Shown piece by piece: positions 33,574 through 41,745 of a stretch of 64,000 nucleotides of DNA (the stretch's first letter is position 1; each line of letters starts with the position of its first letter). The notes below the pieces were generated by a model, which saw nothing but the letters and a program-made list of their open reading frames with translations, had not been told where the DNA came from and did no database searches. Made by a program: the position numbers and the translations under genes. This DNA comes from Pseudomonadota bacterium (lineage in GTDB: Bacteria > Pseudomonadota > Alphaproteobacteria > Rhodobacterales > Rhodobacteraceae), in NCBI GenBank assembly GCA_020161615.1, contig JAIUPD010000002.1, forward strand, positions 310,001-374,000, written 5' to 3'.

Positions 33574-35220
33574 ATGAAATTCCGTCTGACCGCCGCGATG
33601 CTGCTGACCGCCGTCGCCTTGCCGGCGATGGCCGATACCGGCGCCGTGCTGATCGTCGCCAACGAGGATTACCAGTCGATCCGCGACGCCCGCGGCGCCC
33701 GGGCCATGGTCCAGGCCGAAGGGGTCCTGCAACAGGCGGGTTTCGACGTGGATATCGCCACCGACGTCTCGGCCAACGCGCTGCGCGCCGCGCTCTCGGG
33801 CCTCTCCGAGACGCTGAGGACCGGCGAGGATGAGCGGGTGGTCTTCGTCTACGCCGGCTATACGGTCAGCGCCGATCACGGCATCTGGCTGATGGGGACC
33901 GAGGCCCGCAGCCCCGATTTCGCCAGCGTCGAAAGCTATGGCGTGAGGCTTGAGACGGTGCTGGCGCTGGCCGGGCAGCGGCAGGGTGGGGCCATCGTGG
34001 CGCTGGCCGATTTCGGCTTCCCCGAGAATGCCTCGACCGGGTTCCGCGGCGGGCTGCCGCCGCAGATCACCGTGCCGCAGGGGGTGACGCTGGTGCGCGG
34101 CCCCGCCGCCGGCATCGCCGTCTTCCTGCGCGACATCGCCCGGCCCGGGGTCAATGTGGCCGAGGCCGTCGCCCGCCGCTCGGACCTCAGGATCGAGGGC
34201 TTCACACCGCCCCATCTGACCTTCCTGCCCGAGGGGCATCAGCCGCCCACCCAGATCGACCGCAATGCCGAGGACCGCCTCGCCTGGCAGGTTGCGGCCA
34301 ATGCCGACACGCTGGCGGCCTATGAATCCTATCTTGCCAACTGGCCCAACGGCATCTTCGCCGAACAGGCCCGCAACGCCCGCCAGCGGCTGATGAACAC
34401 GCCCGAGCGGATCGAGCAGGCGCTGAACCTGACCCGCGACGAGCGGCGGGCGATCCAGCGCGACCTGACCATCCTGGGCTTTGATCCGCGTGGCATCGAC
34501 GGCATCTTCGGCGCCGGGACAAGGGCCGCGGTCGGGGCCTGGCAGGGCGCCAACCGGCTGACCCAGACCGGGTTCCTCAACCGCGACCAGATCTTCGAAC
34601 TGGCCCAGCAGGGCGCCCGCCGCGCCGCCCAACTTGAGGAGGAAGCCCGCGCCCGCGCCGCCGAGCAGGAGCGCGCCGACCGTCAATTCTGGCGTGACAC
34701 CGGCGCCGGGCAGGACGAGGCCGGGATGCGGGCCTATCTGCAGCGCTTCCCCGACGGGATCTTCTCGACCGTGGCCCAGCAACGCCTCGACCAGATCGAG
34801 GCCGACCGCCGCGCCGCCGCCCAGGCCCGCGACCGCGCCGCCTGGGACCAGGCCGCCCAGACCGATACGATCGCCGCCTATGACGGCTATATCCGCGCCT
34901 TCCCGCAGGGCGCTTTCGTTGATCAGGCCCGCACCCGGATCCAGCAGCTGTCCCGCCCGCCCGAGCCCGAGGTCGACGAGGGCGCCGCCCGGGCCGAGGA
35001 GGATCTGATGCAGCTGCCGCAATTCACCCGGGTGATCATCGAACAGCGGCTCGCCATGCTGGGCCTGGAGCCCGGCACCCCCGACGGCACCTTCGACCGC
35101 GACACCCGCCGCGCGATCCGGCGATATCAGCGGCGGGCCGACCTGCCGGTGACGGGCTACCTCACCCAGCCCATCGTGGCGCGGCTGCTGACCGAGGGCT
35201 TCCTGAACATCCTGCGCTGA
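33574..35220 (+). CDS. Exported caspase-fold pseudoenzyme with two peptidoglycan-binding domains
   Basis: This 548-residue protein starts at ATG 33574 after AAGGGAGG, with a signal peptide (1-20, ending AMA). Residues 22-200 follow the C14/metacaspase pattern (AVLIVANEDYQSI, FVYAGYTVSADHG, ALADFGFPENAS). The SGHG histidine is replaced by AGYT (94-97) and the DAC cysteine by ADF (145-147), so it should be inactive. PG_binding_1-like domains lie at about 287-345 and 480-545. Three copies of an AY-x2-Y-x3-(W/F)P-x-G-(I/A)F motif (250, 387, 435) are interleaved with an Ala/Arg/Glu-rich coil. It is probably periplasmic, and its role is unknown. Confidence 0.8.
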   Translation: MKFRLTAAMLLTAVALPAMADTGAVLIVANEDYQSIRDARGARAMVQAEGVLQQAGFDVDIATDVSANALRAALSGLSETLRTGEDERVVFVYAGYTVSADHGIWLMGTEARSPDFASVESYGVRLETVLALAGQRQGGAIVALADFGFPENASTGFRGGLPPQITVPQGVTLVRGPAAGIAVFLRDIARPGVNVAEAVARRSDLRIEGFTPPHLTFLPEGHQPPTQIDRNAEDRLAWQVAANADTLAAYESYLANWPNGIFAEQARNARQRLMNTPERIEQALNLTRDERRAIQRDLTILGFDPRGIDGIFGAGTRAAVGAWQGANRLTQTGFLNRDQIFELAQQGARRAAQLEEEARARAAEQERADRQFWRDTGAGQDEAGMRAYLQRFPDGIFSTVAQQRLDQIEADRRAAAQARDRAAWDQAAQTDTIAAYDGYIRAFPQGAFVDQARTRIQQLSRPPEPEVDEGAARAEEDLMQLPQFTRVIIEQRLAMLGLEPGTPDGTFDRDTRRAIRRYQRRADLPVTGYLTQPIVARLLTEGFLNILR

Positions 35221-35764
35221 GCGGCTCCCCCGCGCGTGGGACCTGGGGCGCGGCCGGGGGTTTAAGGGGGTTGCGGCGCCGGCAAGGGTTTCGCAAGCGC
35301 GTCCCGTGATCTGGGTGGGGTGAAACCCCACCCTACGGCGCCGCACCGAGATCGGCGCGGGGCGAGGATGTAATCGCGCCGGGAGGTGCGCCCGTTGGGG
35401 CGCGGCGAGTCTCCTCCGCCCGTGCGAGAGGGGATGCGCCCGTAGCGCCCTCCCTGCCGGTGCGTGACCTCGCCCGCGCCTGTCATGGGGCGTGGTCGCA
35501 CAGTCGTTCGGCACTCCGGCGCCCAGCGCAAGTTGCCGCGGCGGTCGAATCACCCGATCAGACCCGGGCAACCGATTGCCCCGGGCGTGCTCCGGGCGCG
35601 CGCGTCGACCCTCGGCGCGCCTTTTCACCGCCGTGCGCGAAGAGGCGCCTCGTACCCCCCCCAGCCCGGAGGCCGCCCTCCGCCCCGCGCCGCGTAACCG
35701 CCGGGGGCCGCGCGCCATCCTGGGCGGCTCGGCAGGACTTTCCGTCTCGGTGGTGGCGCTGGCC
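35221..35764. other. Gene-free stretch
   Basis: I see no credible gene in either strand. The several overlapping open frames have skewed Arg/Pro-rich translations typical of GC-rich noncoding DNA. The stretch carries the REP-like palindrome at 35314-35336 and short GC hairpins, and merges on the right into mosaic repeat block D. Confidence 0.6.
35314..35336. repeat. REP-like palindrome, copy 2
   Basis: This copy has an 8-bp stem GGTGGGGT / ACCCCACC around a three-base loop, followed by CTAC. All 23 bases are identical, in opposite orientation, to the copy inside the gene at 46.6 kb. Confidence 0.75.
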
Positions 35765-35765
35765 C

Positions 35766-35915
35766 GAGCCTTTCTTTGCGCCCCAAATATCCACGGGGTT
35801 TCCAAAGGGGGGCGTGCCCCCCTTTGGCGGGGGGTGCGGGGGGCGGCGCCCCCCGCCCTGGTCGCCCGAGGCGCCCGCGGCAGCGGGGGGCGAGGGCGAA
35901 ATCCCCCCAGCCCCG
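35766..35915. repeat. Mosaic repeat block D (inverted relative to B and C)
   Basis: This block reads the core in reverse (CTTTCTTTGCGCCCCAAATA at 35770-35789), then a perfect 11-bp hairpin CCAAAGGGGGG-CGTG-CCCCCCTTTGG (35802-35827), a GGCGGGGGGTGCGGGGGGC run, and the reverse complement of the GGTCGCCCGAGGCGC ... GGGCGAAATCCCCCC module seen at the left end of block C. The same hairpin with a different number of G-C pairs occurs in block B. Confidence 0.65.
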
Positions 35916-35921
35916 GCAAAT

Positions 35922-35951
35922 GCGAAAGGCCGCACCCTGGGGTGCGGCCTT
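35922..35951 (-). terminator. Rho-independent terminator of rpmJ
   Basis: On the minus strand a perfect inverted repeat with 12-base arms (35926-35937 with 35940-35951, only two bases between them, so the innermost pairs must open into a loop) is followed by TTTCGC. It sits 23 bases behind the rpmJ stop. Confidence 0.85.
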
Positions 35952-35973
35952 CACTGTCCCTCGAAGTCGAGGC

Positions 35974-36099
35974 TCAGCCCTGGCGGGCCTTGTATTTCTT
36001 TTGGGTCTTGTTGATCACATAGATCCGGCCCTTGCGGCGCACGATCTGGCAATCGCGATGGCGCTGCTTCAGCGAGCGCAGCGAATTCCTGACCTTCAT
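35974..36099 (-). CDS. rpmJ: 50S ribosomal protein L36
   Basis: This 41-residue basic protein ([20 protein letters not shown] ... [13 protein letters not shown]) is the long, zinc-free form of L36. Only one of the CxxC...CxxxH ligands (Cys17) remains. ATG 36099 has GAGGAGA upstream. It is a structural component of the large ribosomal subunit. It stands alone, about 100 bases downstream of tRNA-Val on the same strand, and is followed by a strong terminator. Confidence 0.95.
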   Translation of the reverse strand: MKVRNSLRSLKQRHRDCQIVRRKGRIYVINKTQKKYKARQG

Positions 36100-36200
36100 C
36101 GGTCTTCTCCTCTTCGCGGCGCCGGGCGCCTTGAAACTGTTACGCCCCGTGGGCAAAAGCCCGTGGGACGCGATGATCACCTGCCTCCCGACAGAGGCGA

Positions 36201-36275
<75 letters not shown>

Positions 36276-36319
36276 GCACAGCCGGCCCATCCGCGAGGGG
36301 GGCCGCGTCCGTGGAGGGG

Positions 36320-36348
36320 TCTATAAAAGGACTCTTCGGGACGCGCAA
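36320..36348 (-). promoter_or_regulatory. Sigma70-type promoter of tRNA-Val
   Basis: On the minus strand TTGCGC (36348-36343), a 17-base spacer and TATAGA (36325-36320) form a good housekeeping promoter. Its start point would fall about 38 bases before the mature tRNA 5' end. Confidence 0.7.
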
Positions 36349-36402
36349 GGGCTTTCCGCAGCCCGATTTCGGCCTTTATACTCCGCCGAAAGGAGGCCCG
36401 GG

Positions 36403-37281
36403 ATGCCGCGTGCCGTCACCATCCATGCGCCCGACCGGATCACCTCGGCGGTGATCTTCGCGTCGCCGCATTCGGGGCGGGTTTATCCGCCCGATCTGCT
36501 GGCCCGGGCGCAGGTGCCGGAGCGGGTCCTGCGCTCGTCCGAGGACGCCTATGTCGATCTTCTGCTGACCGAGGCCCCGCTTTGCGGCGCGCCGCTGGTG
36601 ACCACCGAGGTGCCGCGCGCCTATGTCGATTTCAACCGCGCCGCCGATGAATTCGACCCCGCGCTGATCGAGGGGGCGCCGCGGGCCGGGCTCAATCCGC
36701 GCGTGGCGTCCGGCCTTGGCGTTCTGGCGCGGGTGGTGGCGAACGGGCGCGCGATCTACCGCGGCAAGCTGCCGATGGCCGAGGCCGAGCGGCGGATCGG
36801 CCAATATTGGGCGCCCTATCATCGGGCGCTGGAAGAGATGATCGCGGCGCAGCATGCCCGATTCGGCTCGGTGCTGCTGTGCGACATGCATTCGATGCCG
36901 CACGAGGCCCTGGCCGGCCACCCGGGCCGGGGCCCGACGCGGCCCGATGTGATTCTCGGCGACCGCTGGGGGGCATCGGCCGCGCCCGGGGTGGTGGCGG
37001 CGGTCGAGAAGGCCTTCACCGACCATGGTTTCGTCGTCGCCCGCAACGCTCCCTTCGCCGGGGCCTATATCGCGCAGCGCTACGGCCAGCCCTCGCGCGG
37101 GATCCATGCCGTCCAGGTCGAGATCGACCGCGCGCTTTACCTCGACGAAAAGTCCGTCGAGCCCCTGCCGCGATTCGAGGCCTTCCGGGCGCTGATGCTC
37201 TCGGTCGTGCAGCGGCTGGCGGCGATCGACCCGGGGCTGGCCGCGGCGGGCGGCGGGCCGCTGGATCTGGCGGCCGAGTAG
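36403..37281 (+). CDS. N-formylglutamate amidohydrolase
   Basis: This 292-residue protein belongs to the FGase family. FASPHSGRVYPPD carries the first metal-binding residues, YVDFNRAADEFDP follows, and LLCDMHSMPHEAL holds further His ligands. The enzyme hydrolyses N-formyl-L-glutamate to formate and glutamate, the last step of one histidine degradation route (HutG type). No other hut gene is near, so a broader N-formyl or N-acyl amino acid role is possible. AAAGGAGG precedes the ATG. It lies 207 bases before an ABC importer operon. Confidence 0.9.
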   Translation: MPRAVTIHAPDRITSAVIFASPHSGRVYPPDLLARAQVPERVLRSSEDAYVDLLLTEAPLCGAPLVTTEVPRAYVDFNRAADEFDPALIEGAPRAGLNPRVASGLGVLARVVANGRAIYRGKLPMAEAERRIGQYWAPYHRALEEMIAAQHARFGSVLLCDMHSMPHEALAGHPGRGPTRPDVILGDRWGASAAPGVVAAVEKAFTDHGFVVARNAPFAGAYIAQRYGQPSRGIHAVQVEIDRALYLDEKSVEPLPRFEAFRALMLSVVQRLAAIDPGLAAAGGGPLDLAAE

Positions 37282-37488
37282 CGGCTATTCTTTCGATTCC
37301 ACGACAAGTGTTTCAGGCATGAACGGAAACCCGCGCGCGGGAAGTGGTGTAGGTTTGTGCAGTCACTGCGTTTTTTCGCCCGTTTGGTGGGCGCCTTGGG
37401 CCGTGGTGGCACCGGCACGGCGGTGGATCGTTCCAACCGCGCCGGGGCCGCTAGAATGAGCCAGTCTTTGCAACAGGAGCCAGATCCC

Positions 37489-38496
37489 GTGACCCGTCCG
37501 CTTATCCTTGCCAGCCTTCTCGGTGCGGTGCTTGCCACCCCCGTCTTCGCGCAGACCTCGGTTCCCTTCACGCTGGACTGGCGGTTCGAGGGGCCGGCAG
37601 CGCCCTATTTCCTGGCCATCGACAACGGCCATTTCGCCGCCGGGGGCCTCTCGGTCGAGATTTCGCCCGGCCAGGGCTCGCTCGATGCGATTCCGAAAGT
37701 GGCGACCGGCGCCTTCCCGATGGGCTTTGCCGATATGGCCAGCGTCATCAAGTTCCTGGACCAGAACCCCGATGCGCCGGTCACGGCGGTCATGATGATG
37801 TACGACGTTCCGGCCTTCGCCGTGGTCGGCCGCCGCTCGCTGGGTGTCGAGACGCCGCAGGATCTGCAGGGCCGCCGCCTGGGCGCGCCGCCGCCCGATG
37901 GGGCCTGGGCGCAATTCCCGGTCTTCGCCGCCGAGCAGGGCCTCGACCTGAGCACGATCACCGTGGAGCCCGTGGGCTTCCCGACGCGCGAGCCGATGCT
38001 GGCCGCGGGCGAGGTCGATGCGGTGACGGGCTTCTCCTTCACCTCGTCCTTGTCGACCATGCGGCTGGGCGTGCCGGCCGATGACATCGTGATCATGCTG
38101 ATGGCCGATTACGGCGTCGAACTCTATGGCAACGCGATCATCGTCAACACCGACTGGGCCGAGGCCAATCCCGAGCTGGTCACCGGCTTCCTGCGCGCCG
38201 TCGCCGCCGGGGTCCGCGATGCCGCCGCCGATCCGGCCGCCGGCGTCGCCGCCATCGCCGCGCGCAACCCGGCGCTGGACAGCGAACTGGAGACGGAGCG
38301 TCTGAACATGGCGCTGCGCGACAACATCCTGACCCCCTGGGTGATGGAGAACGGCCTGGGTGGCATCGATGCCGAGCGTTTTGCGACCTCGCTGGAGCAG
38401 ATCGGCATGGGCTATACCTTCACCAACCCGGTCGATGCCGCGCGCTATTTCACCGACGCCTATCTGCCGACCGACGGCAGCCTGATGATGCAATGA
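37489..38496 (+). CDS. ABC importer substrate-binding protein (NMT1/THI5-like)
   Basis: I chose GTG 37489, with AGGAG upstream, because the frame then begins with a clean signal peptide (TRPLILASLLGAVLATPVFAQ); an ATG at 37456 would add 11 residues. The protein has 335 residues. The mature part resembles the NMT1 family: FTLDWRFEGPAAPYFLAIDNGHF, then GSLDAIPKVATGAFPMGFADMASVI and AVTGFSFTSSL. Such proteins bind pyrimidine precursors of thiamine, taurine, nitrate or related small ligands. No TPP riboswitch is seen upstream, so the ligand is open. Confidence 0.88.
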   Translation: MTRPLILASLLGAVLATPVFAQTSVPFTLDWRFEGPAAPYFLAIDNGHFAAGGLSVEISPGQGSLDAIPKVATGAFPMGFADMASVIKFLDQNPDAPVTAVMMMYDVPAFAVVGRRSLGVETPQDLQGRRLGAPPPDGAWAQFPVFAAEQGLDLSTITVEPVGFPTREPMLAAGEVDAVTGFSFTSSLSTMRLGVPADDIVIMLMADYGVELYGNAIIVNTDWAEANPELVTGFLRAVAAGVRDAAADPAAGVAAIAARNPALDSELETERLNMALRDNILTPWVMENGLGGIDAERFATSLEQIGMGYTFTNPVDAARYFTDAYLPTDGSLMMQ

Positions 38497-38518
38497 GCCA
38501 TCGGGCGGCATGAGACCG

Positions 38519-38549
38519 AAAGGCCCGGCCCCCAGCGGCCGGGCCTTTT
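38519..38549 (+). terminator. Terminator between binding-protein and ATPase genes
   Basis: AAAGGCCCGGCC pairs with GGCCGGGCCTTT around a CCCAGC loop and runs into TTTT. This looks like an efficient rho-independent terminator placed inside the importer operon, likely lowering ATPase and permease expression relative to the binding protein. Confidence 0.88.
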
Positions 38550-38574
38550 GCTGAAAAAAGAACGGGGGACAGCG

Positions 38575-39357
38575 GTGGATAATCTGATCGACATCAAGGG
38601 CGTGACCCACGCCTACAAGACCAAGGCCGGGCCGTTTCCGGTTCTGCGGGATCTCAACATCTCGATCCCGCAGCATTCCTTCTGCGCGGTGGTCGGCCCC
38701 TCGGGTTGCGGGAAATCGACGCTGACCCGGCTGATCGCCGGGCTGATGTTCCCGGACCAAGGCGAGGTCTGGCTGCATGGCGAGCTGGTGAAAAGCCCGC
38801 GCAAGACGGTGGGCATGGCCTTTCAGAACCCGGTCCTGCTGGAATGGCGCACCATCCTGCAGAACGTGATCCTGCCCTTGGAGATCGTCGCGCCGATGAT
38901 GCCCAAGGCGCAGAAGGAGGCCCGGGCGCGGGAATTGCTGGCCATGGTCGGGCTGGAGGGGTTCGAGAACAAGCGCCCCTCCGAACTGTCGGGCGGCATG
39001 CGGCAGCGGGCGAGCCTGTGCCGCGCCCTGGTTCACAAGCCCGATATCATCATCCTGGACGAGCCCTTCGGCGCGCTCGATGCCTTCACGCGCGAGGATC
39101 TGTGGCAGACCATGCACCAGCTGCGCGCGAAAGAGCCCTTCACCGCGCTCTTGATCACCCATGACCTGCGCGAAAGCGTCTATCTGGGCGATCAGGTGGT
39201 GGTGCTGTCCGGCCGCCCCGCCACCACGCAATACGTGATGCGCGTCGACATCCCCGGGCCGCGGCCGCTGGAAATGCTCTACGAGCCCGACACGGTGGAG
39301 CGGCTGGCGGTGCTGCGCCGGGAAATCCAGATCGCGCAGGGGAGGGCCGTGGCATGA
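38575..39357 (+). CDS. ABC importer ATP-binding protein (NitT/TauT/ThiZ type)
   Basis: GTG 38575 is chosen after a GGGGGA site, giving 260 residues. Walker A is GPSGCGKST, the signature LSGGMRQRASLCRAL, Walker B IIILDEPFGALD, and the switch segment LLITHDLRESVYLGDQVVVL. The Q-loop MAFQNPVLLEWRTI is typical of NitT/TauT importers. It energises the permease encoded immediately downstream (ATGA overlap). Confidence 0.93.
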   Translation: MDNLIDIKGVTHAYKTKAGPFPVLRDLNISIPQHSFCAVVGPSGCGKSTLTRLIAGLMFPDQGEVWLHGELVKSPRKTVGMAFQNPVLLEWRTILQNVILPLEIVAPMMPKAQKEARARELLAMVGLEGFENKRPSELSGGMRQRASLCRALVHKPDIIILDEPFGALDAFTREDLWQTMHQLRAKEPFTALLITHDLRESVYLGDQVVVLSGRPATTQYVMRVDIPGPRPLEMLYEPDTVERLAVLRREIQIAQGRAVA

Positions 39358-40118
39358 TCGACTGGAAAAAGATCCTCGTCCCCGTCGCTGCGGTGGTGAT
39401 CCTGCTGCTGCTGTGGGAATTGCTGGTCTGGGCCATGGGCTGGCCGGATTACAAGATGGCCTCGCCCAGCGACCTCTGGCCCGCGTTCCTGCGCTACCAG
39501 CATCTCTTCTGGCAATACGGCTGGCAGACGCTGTGGCGCACGGTGGTGGGGCTGGGTGTGGCGGTGGTGTTCGGCACGTTGCTGGGCATGGTCATGGGCC
39601 TGTCCAAGACCATGAACGACGCGCTTTATCCGCTGCTGGTGGGGTTCAACGCCATCCCCAAGGCGACGGTCGTGCCGGTCATCGCCCTGATGTTCGTGGG
39701 CCAGCACGATTTCAACACGATCCTGATGGCCTTCATGATCTCGTTCTTCCCGATCGCGGTCTCGGTCGCCATCGGCCTGTCAACGCTGGAGCCCGAGTAT
39801 CGCGACATCCTGCGGTCCTTGGGGGCCAGCCGGATGACGGTGTTCTGGAAGATCGCCCTGCCGAAGACCCTGCCCGAGTTCTTCGGCGCGCTGAAGGTTG
39901 CGGTGACGCTGGCCTTCATCGGCACCAACCTGGTGGAGATCATCACCCCGCATGGCCGGGGGCTGGGGCATCTGTTCCAGAGCGCCCAGACCAACAGCGA
40001 CTTCCCGCTGATGTTCGCGGTGCTGATCGCCTTGGCCGCCTTGGGGATCATGCTCTATTACGCCATCGTCGCGCTGGAGCGGATCTTTGCCGGTTGGGCG
40101 GTGCGGCCCGGGCATTGA
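39354..40118 (+). CDS. ABC importer permease (NitT/TauT/ThiX type)
   Basis: This 254-residue inner-membrane protein has six helices. The ATPase-docking EAA loop is LEPEYRDILRSLGASRMTVFWKIALPKTLPEFF. Its ATG overlaps the ATPase stop. It completes a three-gene importer with the binding protein upstream. A GC-rich hairpin lies between its stop and the convergent AHSA1 gene. Confidence 0.93.
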   Translation: MIDWKKILVPVAAVVILLLLWELLVWAMGWPDYKMASPSDLWPAFLRYQHLFWQYGWQTLWRTVVGLGVAVVFGTLLGMVMGLSKTMNDALYPLLVGFNAIPKATVVPVIALMFVGQHDFNTILMAFMISFFPIAVSVAIGLSTLEPEYRDILRSLGASRMTVFWKIALPKTLPEFFGALKVAVTLAFIGTNLVEIITPHGRGLGHLFQSAQTNSDFPLMFAVLIALAALGIMLYYAIVALERIFAGWAVRPGH

Positions 40119-40124
40119 TGGCTT

Positions 40125-40150
40125 GGTCCCCGCCTTTCGGGGCGGGGACC
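40125..40150. terminator. Hairpin between convergent genes
   Basis: GGTCCCCGCC pairs perfectly with GGCGGGGACC around a six-base TTTCGG loop. There is no T-tract, but the location between two converging stop codons suggests a shared terminator. Confidence 0.6.
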
Positions 40151-40156
40151 CATCGC

Positions 40157-40678
40157 TCAACGGGCGGCGTAAAGGCCGCGCAGCCGCGTGTAATGGCGCC
40201 AGAGCGAGGGCGGCTCGACCCCCTCGGTGAGCGCCCGCAAGATGTCGAGATGCGTGTGCCAGCCGGCCGAGACGCTGAGCCGCATGGAATCGGTGATGCC
40301 GGTATGGGTCAGGGTCAGCAACACGCGGTCGTTGCGTTCCGTCAACTCGATCCGCACCTCGCCCGCGCCCCAGGTGAAGGCCAGAAGGCGCATCGGATCG
40401 ACGGCGGTGATCTGCGATTGCATCGAATGCTCCTCGCCGAAATCGGCGGGGCGGGGGTCGTCCGCGGCGCTGAGATCGCCGTTGCGCCAGGTGAGGGTCA
40501 GCGGCGCACCGGGGTGCAGTTCCATCTCGCCCGCCGCCAGCCATTTGGCGCGTTTGTCGCTGTGGGTCAGAAAGGCCCAGAGCCGGGGCAGGGGGCCGGG
40601 CAGCCAGCGCTGGATCACCAGCGTGTCGCCGGCGGGGTTCAGGGCGGCGAAATCTTCGGTCGGGGTCTGGTCGTTCAT
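40157..40678 (-). CDS. SRPBCC/AHSA1-domain protein
   Basis: This 173-residue protein of the START-like AHSA1 family has RWLPGPLPRLWAFLTHSDKRAKWLAAGEMEL at the start and HTGITDSMRLSVSAGWHTHLDILRALTEG at the end. The fold has a large hydrophobic pocket and family members are linked to stress responses, but biochemical roles are mostly unknown. Its start overlaps the arsR-type stop (ATGA), forming a two-gene regulator/AHSA1 unit. A larger, similar unit is at 44.6-47.3 kb. Confidence 0.88.
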   Translation of the reverse strand: MNDQTPTEDFAALNPAGDTLVIQRWLPGPLPRLWAFLTHSDKRAKWLAAGEMELHPGAPLTLTWRNGDLSAADDPRPADFGEEHSMQSQITAVDPMRLLAFTWGAGEVRIELTERNDRVLLTLTHTGITDSMRLSVSAGWHTHLDILRALTEGVEPPSLWRHYTRLRGLYAAR

Positions 40679-41031
40679 TCGGTCTCTCCGGGTTGGGGCT
40701 GCGCGTCATCCTCGCGCAGGAGGCGTTCCAGCGTGTCGAGGCGGTCGGTCCAGAAGCGTTCGTAGAAGGCGAGTTCCTGTTGCGCGGCGGCGAGGGGGGC
40801 CGCGTTCAGGCGGCAGGTATGGGTGCGCCATTGCACCTGCCGGTCGATGAGCCCCGCCTTCTCCAGCACCTTGATGTGCTTCGAGGCAGCGGCGAGGGTC
40901 ATGGCATGGGGCGCGGCCAATTCGCCGATGGTCCGCTCACCCCCCGCAAGGTCGCGCAGCATGGCGCGGCGGGTGGCGTCGCTGAGGGCGTGGAAGATCT
41001 GGTCCATGGGGGGCGATTCTCGTTCAACCAT
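40675..41031 (-). CDS. ArsR-family regulator paired with AHSA1
   Basis: The protein has 118 residues from ATG 41031, or 110 from ATG 41007 (DQIFHALSDATRRAMLRDL). The winged helix contains TIGELAAPHAMTLAAASKHIKVLEKAGLI, and no metal-binding Cys pair is present, so it is an SdpR-like ArsR member. Neither start has a Shine-Dalgarno site, so translation may be leaderless. An ACCATATGGT palindrome overlaps the first start codon and probably mediates autorepression. Confidence 0.88.
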   Translation of the reverse strand: MVERESPPMDQIFHALSDATRRAMLRDLAGGERTIGELAAPHAMTLAAASKHIKVLEKAGLIDRQVQWRTHTCRLNAAPLAAAQQELAFYERFWTDRLDTLERLLREDDAQPQPGETE

Positions 41032-41036
41032 ATGGT
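41027..41036. promoter_or_regulatory. Palindromic operator over the arsR start codon
   Basis: ACCATATGGT is perfectly palindromic, within a longer, weaker dyad TTCAACCATATGGTAAA. The central CAT is the complement of the arsR start codon. A second dyad TCAAC-N6-GTTGA is at 41063-41078. A site here would block initiation of the arsR-AHSA1 unit. Confidence 0.55.
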
Positions 41037-41353
41037 AAAGTTACGGCGGGACGGACATTCAGTCAACCGATTCGTTGAATGATGGTGCCGCCCCCGCTTC
41101 GCCCCTTGCCAGCAAGGCTTGACCGCCGATCCCTCTGCCCCTATACCGCGCCCGTCCGGGGGCGGAATCGCCCGCCGGGCCGTTTTCGTTTGGGCCCCGC
41201 CTGCGCCGGTGGAGCCAGGCCCGCACGAAAGGCACAGAACGACGCGCGCATCTCTGGCGGACGGCCCTGTCGGGCGGGATCCGGTGGACGACCAGAGCAA
41301 TGGGCCGGCACAGACCTTCACGGAGCAACCGTGAGCATCATAGGAGAGATCAG
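41037..41353. other. Gene-free stretch upstream of rplS
   Basis: The 300-odd bases between arsR and rplS hold no gene I can support. A 71-codon plus-strand frame (41119-41334, TTG start) and a 92-codon frame are open but compositionally unconvincing. In the rplS frame the last part of this stretch translates as [20 protein letters not shown], faintly like a TrmD C-terminus, so a remnant of trmD, the usual rplS neighbour, is conceivable. Confidence 0.4.
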
Positions 41354-41734
41354 ATGAACCTGATCGCGGAACTCGAAGCCGAGCAGATCGCTGCGCTCGG
41401 CAAGGACATCCCGGATTTCAAGGCCGGCGACACCGTTCGCGTCGGCTATAAAGTGACCGAAGGCACCCGCTCGCGCGTGCAGGCCTTCGAAGGCGTCTGC
41501 ATCGGCCGTTCGGGCGGTCAGGGCATCGGTGCCTCGTTCACCGTGCGCAAGATCTCGTTCGGCGAAGGCGTCGAGCGGATGTTCCCGCTCTATTCGACCA
41601 ACATCGATTCGATCACCGTGGTCCGCCGCGGCAAGGTCCGCCGCGCCAAGCTGTACTACCTGCGTGATCGCCGCGGCAAATCGGCCCGTATCGCCGAGAA
41701 AACCAACTATCGCGCCCTGGGCGGCGACCAGTAA
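41354..41734 (+). CDS. rplS: 50S ribosomal protein L19
   Basis: This 126-residue protein starts at ATG 41354 behind TAGGAGAG. Characteristic sequences are [26 protein letters not shown] and [40 protein letters not shown]. It sits at the 30S-50S interface. Elsewhere rplS usually follows trmD; here it is followed after 11 bases by rpmE, giving a two-gene ribosomal operon closed by a terminator-like hairpin. Confidence 0.97.
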   Translation: MNLIAELEAEQIAALGKDIPDFKAGDTVRVGYKVTEGTRSRVQAFEGVCIGRSGGQGIGASFTVRKISFGEGVERMFPLYSTNIDSITVVRRGKVRRAKLYYLRDRRGKSARIAEKTNYRALGGDQ

Positions 41735-41745
41735 GGAACCGGACG

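Noticed and set aside
37282-37488. Possible TPP riboswitch before the NMT1/THI5-like importer
   Set aside because: Neither the CTGAGA nor the ACCxGAxCTGGxTxxTACC-type conserved segments are present, so thiamine regulation is not supported.
41119-41334. A 71-codon frame in the gap before rplS
   Set aside because: TTG start without a ribosome site, Pro/Arg-rich composition and no recognisable domain; kept only as a note in the gap entry.
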